Assembly: GCA_030770425.1 (NCBI GenBank)
Contig: JASJFT010000218.1
Coordinates: forward strand, 1 to 64,000
Source: Darksidea phi
Taxonomy: Eukaryota > Ascomycota > Dothideomycetes > Pleosporales > Lentitheciaceae
Length of the DNA: 64,000 bases
Reading direction: 5' to 3'
Part shown: one piece after another, positions 59,108 to 64,000 of the stretch
Layout of the letters: each line of letters opens with the position of its first letter
How positions within the stretch are numbered: position 1 is the stretch's first letter
Translations under genes and position numbers: made by a program
Notes under the pieces: model-generated
Seen by the model: only the letters and a program-made list of their open reading frames with translations
Told to the model about the DNA's origin: nothing
Database searches by the model: none

Positions 59108-60329
59108 TCAGCCCTCAGACCCCATAATCCATTTCACCCTATCCGCTCTCGTAGGCTGCGGAGCAACCGCCTGTGGAGGCCCCATCATACCTTGCTGTGG
59201 TGGTGTAACAATCGCCTGCTGCTGAGGAACCCTCATGACGTCCGGAGGGCCCATGATAGCCTGTCGCTCTCCCATGACTATATTCGGGCTACTCGCCTGA
59301 CTGCTCTGCGTTTCATACCTTACCAGATTTGGCTGACTTCCATGTGAAAACGCAGCAGCGTGGTGGCTCTGTGGTGTAGCGGGTAACCACCCCGAACTCG
59401 CAATGCCTTCCCTCTCCATCAGTCGTTGCAGTATATCCTCTGTGATGACGAGGAGGTGCTCGATAGCGGCAAGCCGCGTGTCTTCTTTGGCGGAGCAGCA
59501 GTGGATGTAGGAGCGGCCGTGGGGTGCGTGCTCGACGATTGCGGCAGTTATCTTACGGGAGTGCGTTGAGGCGTAGGTTAGGATGTCGAGGGAGCGCGTG
59601 GGGCCATAGATGGCGCTGGCATTAGAGAGGACGTTAGTTTTCGTCGTAGTGAGGGAGTCGGAAAAGGCGGGTGACTCGATGTGCGAGGGGTGAGAGTGAG
59701 ACGTGTGATGGCCGTGGAGGTGTGACATTGAGGAGTTGCGGGCAGGTTTGAGGCTCTCGTAGCTTGTTCTGTTATGCTTCAGGTCCTTGAGGGATTCGAT
59801 CATCTTCGGCAGCGGCTCCGGTAGCGGTAGCGTTGGGTTGATGTGCTTTTTTTTTCTCGGCCTTGTGCTTTTCGCGTTCAAGCTTCTTCTCGGCTTCCCG
59901 TTTCTCACGCTCAACTCTCTGGTCCTCTTTTATCTGTTGTCTTTCAAGCCTTCTCTCTGCCTTCAAACTCGCCTTCTCAATCGTCACCGCTGCCTTCTTC
60001 CTCTCCCTCTCAAGTCTCCTATCCACCTTCTCCTTTCTTCTTTCCGCCTTCTCGGTCGCCTTCGTCAGCGCCTTTCTCGCCTTCTTCTCCGACTTGCGGC
60101 GTTTCTGCTTCGCGTTATCACGCTTCTTCCAGCGATTGTATACGATGAAGGCGCGGTATTCGTCCTTGAGATCTTTGCGGTAGGAGGAGTCGTTGCGGAG
60201 AGAGTGAGATTGCGGCCAAAGGGGAGAAGATTGCGGGTCGATGCCGCAGTGTTTACAAAGGGTTGGGCTCTTGTATTCGCCTAGTTGGGGGCGGGGTAGT
60301 TGTTGTGTCGAGGCGGAGTGCGGTGTCAT
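59108..60329 (-). CDS. Lys/Arg coiled-coil protein, frame broken at an A9 run
   Basis: Two overlapping minus-strand frames form one gene when one A is removed from a nine-A run (forward T9 at 59847-59855), giving 406 residues. The N-terminal part has a CKHCG..PQSSPLWP segment, a half zinc-finger-like (GATA-like) motif with one CxxC pair only. A long KKARK/ERRLERQQ coiled coil follows (about 75-160). The C-terminal half is Ser/His/Gln-rich with MGPP repeats (MGPPDVM, MGPPQAV) and a conserved-looking IEHLLVITEDILQRLMERE helix. Homopolymer location favours a sequencing or assembly error over true decay. Family not recognised. The Met at 60329 starts the conserved part; the frame is open upstream to 60560. 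Confidence 0.7.
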
Positions 60330-61376
60330 TGGGTGGTGATGACGGTGTGGGAGAGGAGATAGAGATAGTGATGTGCGTGAGAGAAGATGAGAGACAATAG
60401 ACGGCTGGATATACATGGAGTGTTTCGTGGAGGAAGGAGCGTTCAAAGTGGTTGAAATTAGGCACAGCATCCATGAGAACATCGGTGACGGCAAGTCCAA
60501 CACCTTACATCCAATCTTAGAGACCTCGAGTCGGTACCGACCGAAGGCGCGATATAGCAATCAACATGGCACCGAGGCCCGGTAAGAAACGCTTGCTGAA
60601 GGTACTCGAGGGAAGCCCACGTCGAAGAGCATTGCCTGTAAGTAAGTGCGCTGTTGGGGCCTGATTCGGCGCGTGGATTGCTACTCGCTTCGACAAAGAC
60701 TGCTGGAGGAACCTAGCCAGGCTGAAGGTGATCGACCAGGTGTTGCGCAACTGATTTCGAGCTCAACGGCAAGAATCTGAGACCTAACTCGTTGGAGATT
60801 AAACCACAACGCTGTGGGGCTCCTAGAGGCACTACGACTCTATCGAAAGATAACGTGTCTCATGGAAACTACATTCTGCGAGAAGCGTCGCCCCCGTCGG
60901 TCCCATCACTCTGGCCATATTCCGCGCATTGTTCCACAGTGAGCAAGAGCAGACGTATGTCGAGACTTGTTATCAGGCTCCGAATGCCGCCAATTATTTG
61001 TTCAACTACCCATACAGTTCTTATTGGCGATTTCGGTACTGCATATGTGTGATGAAGCAGCCACGTGCCTAGTCAGCCTCCGCGATAAACCCAAGTCCGA
61101 CCCTGCGGGGGCGAGAAGACCATTTGCCTCGCCTTACTGAGCACCTCACCAAAGAAAATCCGTCATGACGAAATCTCCGATTCTATTTCGAATACCAGCG
61201 ATGCTCTCGTCCTTCGCGCGTTTTTACCCATAAGGATGCGTAACGTCCTTGTACCTGATACCATCACCACAACTCTCTTAAGCTAGCGTGTTACAATCTG
61301 CACACAAAACGCCCGCTTCTTGCCCGAATTCCTGCCTGAGCTTTTCATCTTAACTTGTTATTTACTGTTCGCGAAG
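60330..61376. other. Intergenic, 1.05 kb, divergent promoters
   Basis: Between the coiled-coil gene and the rhodopsin-domain gene. No coding signal. Confidence 0.5.
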
Positions 61377-62616
61377 ATGATTGGAACGACGTTGCAGAAA
61401 ATGCAGATTGTGCTGTACACACTGTCACTGCTTTCAGCTACGCTTGCAGTCCCGTGCAGGCTATGGGCACGACGGATCACAAGAGGGCAATTGCAGACTA
61501 ATGACTGGCTCATGATACTAGCTTATGTGAGCTTTTCCGCGAATACTCGTGAGAAGGAAACTTGCTGATAGAGACGACAGGTGAATGTATGTGGCTTAGC
61601 TATTTCAGCAGACTTAGGTATGTCGTCCACGCCACGCCAAAGATATCGGTTAGCTAATGGTAAACTGTAGCTGTGGTTAAAGGCGAACTGGGCGTACACG
61701 TATCCGACATGTCAAAGCAGCTTCTAGATAAGACATACCCATTCAACATGAAAGTACGTTCTCCTTGTGAAGTCTAGCAACTAACACTAACCCCCCTAGA
61801 TGACCTTCGTAATCCCGTTCTTCGTAATAACCTCCTCATACCTCACCAAACTCTCGATCACCCACTTCTACATTACCCTCTTCCCGCATACTTCCATCCA
61901 TCTCATCTGCCGCCCGCAATTTATGTTGCTGATATTCTTCCGCGTCGCGTCCATCATCCGCTGCTTCACGCTCTGTAGATCTCTGGCCTACGCCTGGGAC
62001 CGTAGTAAGGGAGGCAAGTGCGGAAATTTTAAGAACTTTTCCTTAGAGACGAGCGTCGTGGCGTTAATATTTGATATTAGCTGTGTGGTGCTGCCCATTC
62101 CGGTGGTCTGGGGTTTGAAGCTGGAGTGGGGCAAGAAGGTCAGATTGACGGTTTTATTCGGGTTGGGGTTATTGTGAGTATCTGCAAAAAAGGGCGAAAG
62201 AGGGTTGCTGATTAAAGAATAGAATCTGCATCCTCACCGCGCTCCGAATCTATTACACGGATCGATTGGACTTCGCCGACTTGACACGCACGGCTGCTCC
62301 AGCTACAATGTTCAGCGTCTCGGAGCCCGCACTCGCTATCTTTGCCGGCTGTCTACCCATCATCGTTCCCTTGTACCGACTCGCCTCGAATAGGCTCGCA
62401 TCAGGCATCGCCGAGCGGATACGCCGTCGCGGTATAGCAATGAAACGTCCATTTAGGCAAACACAGGAGACGAAAAAACTTAACCTGCAGTGCAACCAAA
62501 ACTATCTGTATCCGTTTCCGTGCTCAGCAGTGGTGTCGAGTCGAGGAAATGATTACGATTCGGTATCGCCCCCGACGATGTGTTCTCCAATCTCATTCAG
62601 ATGTACAAGAGGTTAA
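61377..62616 (+). CDS. Fungal rhodopsin-domain integral membrane protein
   Basis: Five exons (61377..61526, 61581..61617, 61671..61753, 61800..62173, 62223..62616) give 345 residues. Six or seven hydrophobic helices follow the fungal rhodopsin-like family order, with NDWLMILAY in helix 2, FNMKMTFVIPFFV, a WDRSKGGKCGN loop, then DISCVVLPIPVVWGLKLEW and LRIYYTDRLDFADLT. Despite the name, members have no retinal lysine established and most have no assigned role; some are Pth11-related receptors. Exon 2 is only 37 nt. The C-terminal ~50 residues are uncertain: another frame near 62570-62680 (MYKRLSEPESCDW) also looks coding, so the true end may lie downstream through an extra intron. Confidence 0.85.
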
Positions 62617-62849
62617 GTGAGCCCGAAAGTTGCGATTGGACCTGGTATTATGGTCCTAACAGAGGTTTGGGTTGATTCGGCGCGTGCTAGCTGGGCTCAC
62701 TAACGATGCTGTCAAAGGAGGGGAGGATGCGGAGTCAATTAGCAAAGGGTCGTAAGGGGACGTCAGTAAAGTCACATCTTCAAAAGTCAATGCACCGAGT
62801 CCTAACATCATCCCAGTATCTCAGGTTTCTCCCCCTATCTGCTTTCCAT

Positions 62850-64000
62850 CTATATCCTCTCTCCCTCCAATATCCCCCTCGCCTCCTCACTCCTCCACCA
62901 ACTCACGCCCTCCTTCCCGGGAAATGCAAATCTTTCCAGGCTCTCCGGCTTCATCTCCACACTATATCCCGGGTTCATCGGCGTAACATAGTACCCGTCT
63001 TTGATCTCTGAAGGATGGTAAAAGTGCTCGTGGAGGTGATCGACAAATTCCAGGACGGACTTTTTGCCGGATACGCAGAGATAGTCGATTGTGGACAGGT
63101 GTTGAGTGTATTCGGGGAGGCCAACGCCGCCGCTGTGGGGAACGATGGGGATGTTGAACTAAAGGGGAATTAGTGAGTTAGGGCGTAGGTGGAGGGTAGG
63201 GACGTACCTTGGCAGCCATTAACAAGACCGCGATGACTTCGTTTACACCTCCAAGACGACATGCGTCGATTTGGCAAACGTCAATGGCGCCTGCGGCGAG
63301 GAACTGCTTGAACATGACGCGGTTCTGACACATCTCCCCCGTAGCAACGCCGATACCATACGGCTTGAGAGCTTCTCTAATCGCCTTATGTCCAAGCACT
63401 ATTCGCTCGTTAGCGCCAATTATGCCTCAACGGCCCATTGAGCCGTTTATAGATAGTCGAAATTGTACATACCATCGTCGGGACTAGTAGGCTCCTCAAT
63501 AAACCACGGCTTAAACTCCGCAAGCTGCTTCATATACTCAATCGCCTCCGGCACGCTCCACACCTGGTTAGCATCAACTATCAATACATTGCCCTTATCA
63601 AATCCGATAATCTCCCGCGCGATACCAAGTCGCATCCTATCCTCCGTCACATCGCTGCCAACCTTGAGCTTGAAGTGTCTGTATCCTTTGTCTAGCGTTT
63701 CCTGGAGTAACGCTTTCATCTTATCTTGCCCATAGCCAAGCCATCCCGCAGAAGTAGTATAGGCGGGCACAGCTTTCGAATCGAGCGCTTCTTGCAGCCT
63801 TTCTTTCTTACCCTCTTCAGCTTTAGTCAATATATCCAAGGCCTCCTTGGGCGTCAAAACGTCCGTGATATATCTAAAATCGATCAGGTCGACGATCTGC
63901 TGGGGCGTCATGTCCGCGACGATTCGCCAGACGGGCTTCTTCAGCGTCTTGGCCCAGAGGTCCCAGATGGCGTTTACGACGGCGCCGAGGGCGAGATGGA
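62850..64000 (-). CDS. L-fuconate dehydratase-like enolase superfamily enzyme (5' end beyond window)
   Basis: Three exons are visible on the minus strand: 63473..64000 (running off the edge), 63208..63398 and 62850..63158. The protein matches the fuconate dehydratase/ENOSF1 branch: [38 protein letters not shown], catalytic base in FKLKVG (KxK), metal ligands in VDANQVW and [11 protein letters not shown], then [26 protein letters not shown] and the HSGGVGL histidine. It dehydrates L-fuconate (6-deoxy-galactonate) to 2-keto-3-deoxy-L-fuconate in non-phosphorylating sugar-acid catabolism. The Met at 63911 is internal. The N-terminal capping domain lies past 64000. It is convergent with the rhodopsin-domain gene. 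Confidence 0.94.

Overview
The window is nuclear DNA from a filamentous ascomycete (Pezizomycotina; the C2H2-family proteins and general gene style suggest Dothideomycetes, which is an inference). Support comes from about 20 protein genes with short (about 45-70 nt) GT..AG introns, short intergenic spaces on the right, and clearly eukaryotic housekeeping proteins: eIF3g, Akr1-type DHHC palmitoyltransferase, thymidylate synthase, an AFG1-like mitochondrial ATPase and an L-fuconate dehydratase. No tRNA, rRNA, CRISPR array or intact transposon was recognised. The first ~99 bases are almost pure C and look like an assembly-end artefact, not a telomere. Spliced models below were built by hand from reading frame, splice consensus and family logic.

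Left end (0.5-13 kb): a group of secondary-metabolism-type accessory genes. It has an anthrone-oxygenase-like DUF1772 protein, an NmrA-like NAD(P)-binding protein, a small SnoaL/NTF2-like protein, a five-exon FAD monooxygenase and a divergently transcribed cytochrome P450. An MFS transporter carries a dead splice donor, several frameshifts and a deletion. No polyketide synthase, NRPS or other backbone enzyme is visible; it may lie off the contig end or be lost.

Sparse middle (13-33 kb): long non-coding stretches, several weakly supported decayed ORFs, and only three good genes. These are a disordered conserved hypothetical protein, a three-exon 94-residue dsRNA-binding-motif protein hidden by two introns, and a three-finger C2H2 protein. 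A longer paralogue of the C2H2 protein, with the same intron position and phase, lies at 43.8-45.7 kb.

Right part (33-64 kb): denser housekeeping-type DNA. In order: an F-box-like protein; thymidylate synthase sharing a ~200 bp divergent promoter with a coiled-coil protein; an Arg/Glu repeat protein; a broken small membrane-protein gene; the second C2H2 paralogue; a protein with SUMO-type motifs and a CHORD-like Cys/His cluster; a small secreted protein; eIF3g with a 14-nt first coding exon; a second NmrA-like gene; Akr1; AFG1-like ATPase; a Lys/Arg coiled-coil protein interrupted at an A9 homopolymer; a fungal rhodopsin-domain membrane protein; and an L-fuconate dehydratase that runs off the right edge.
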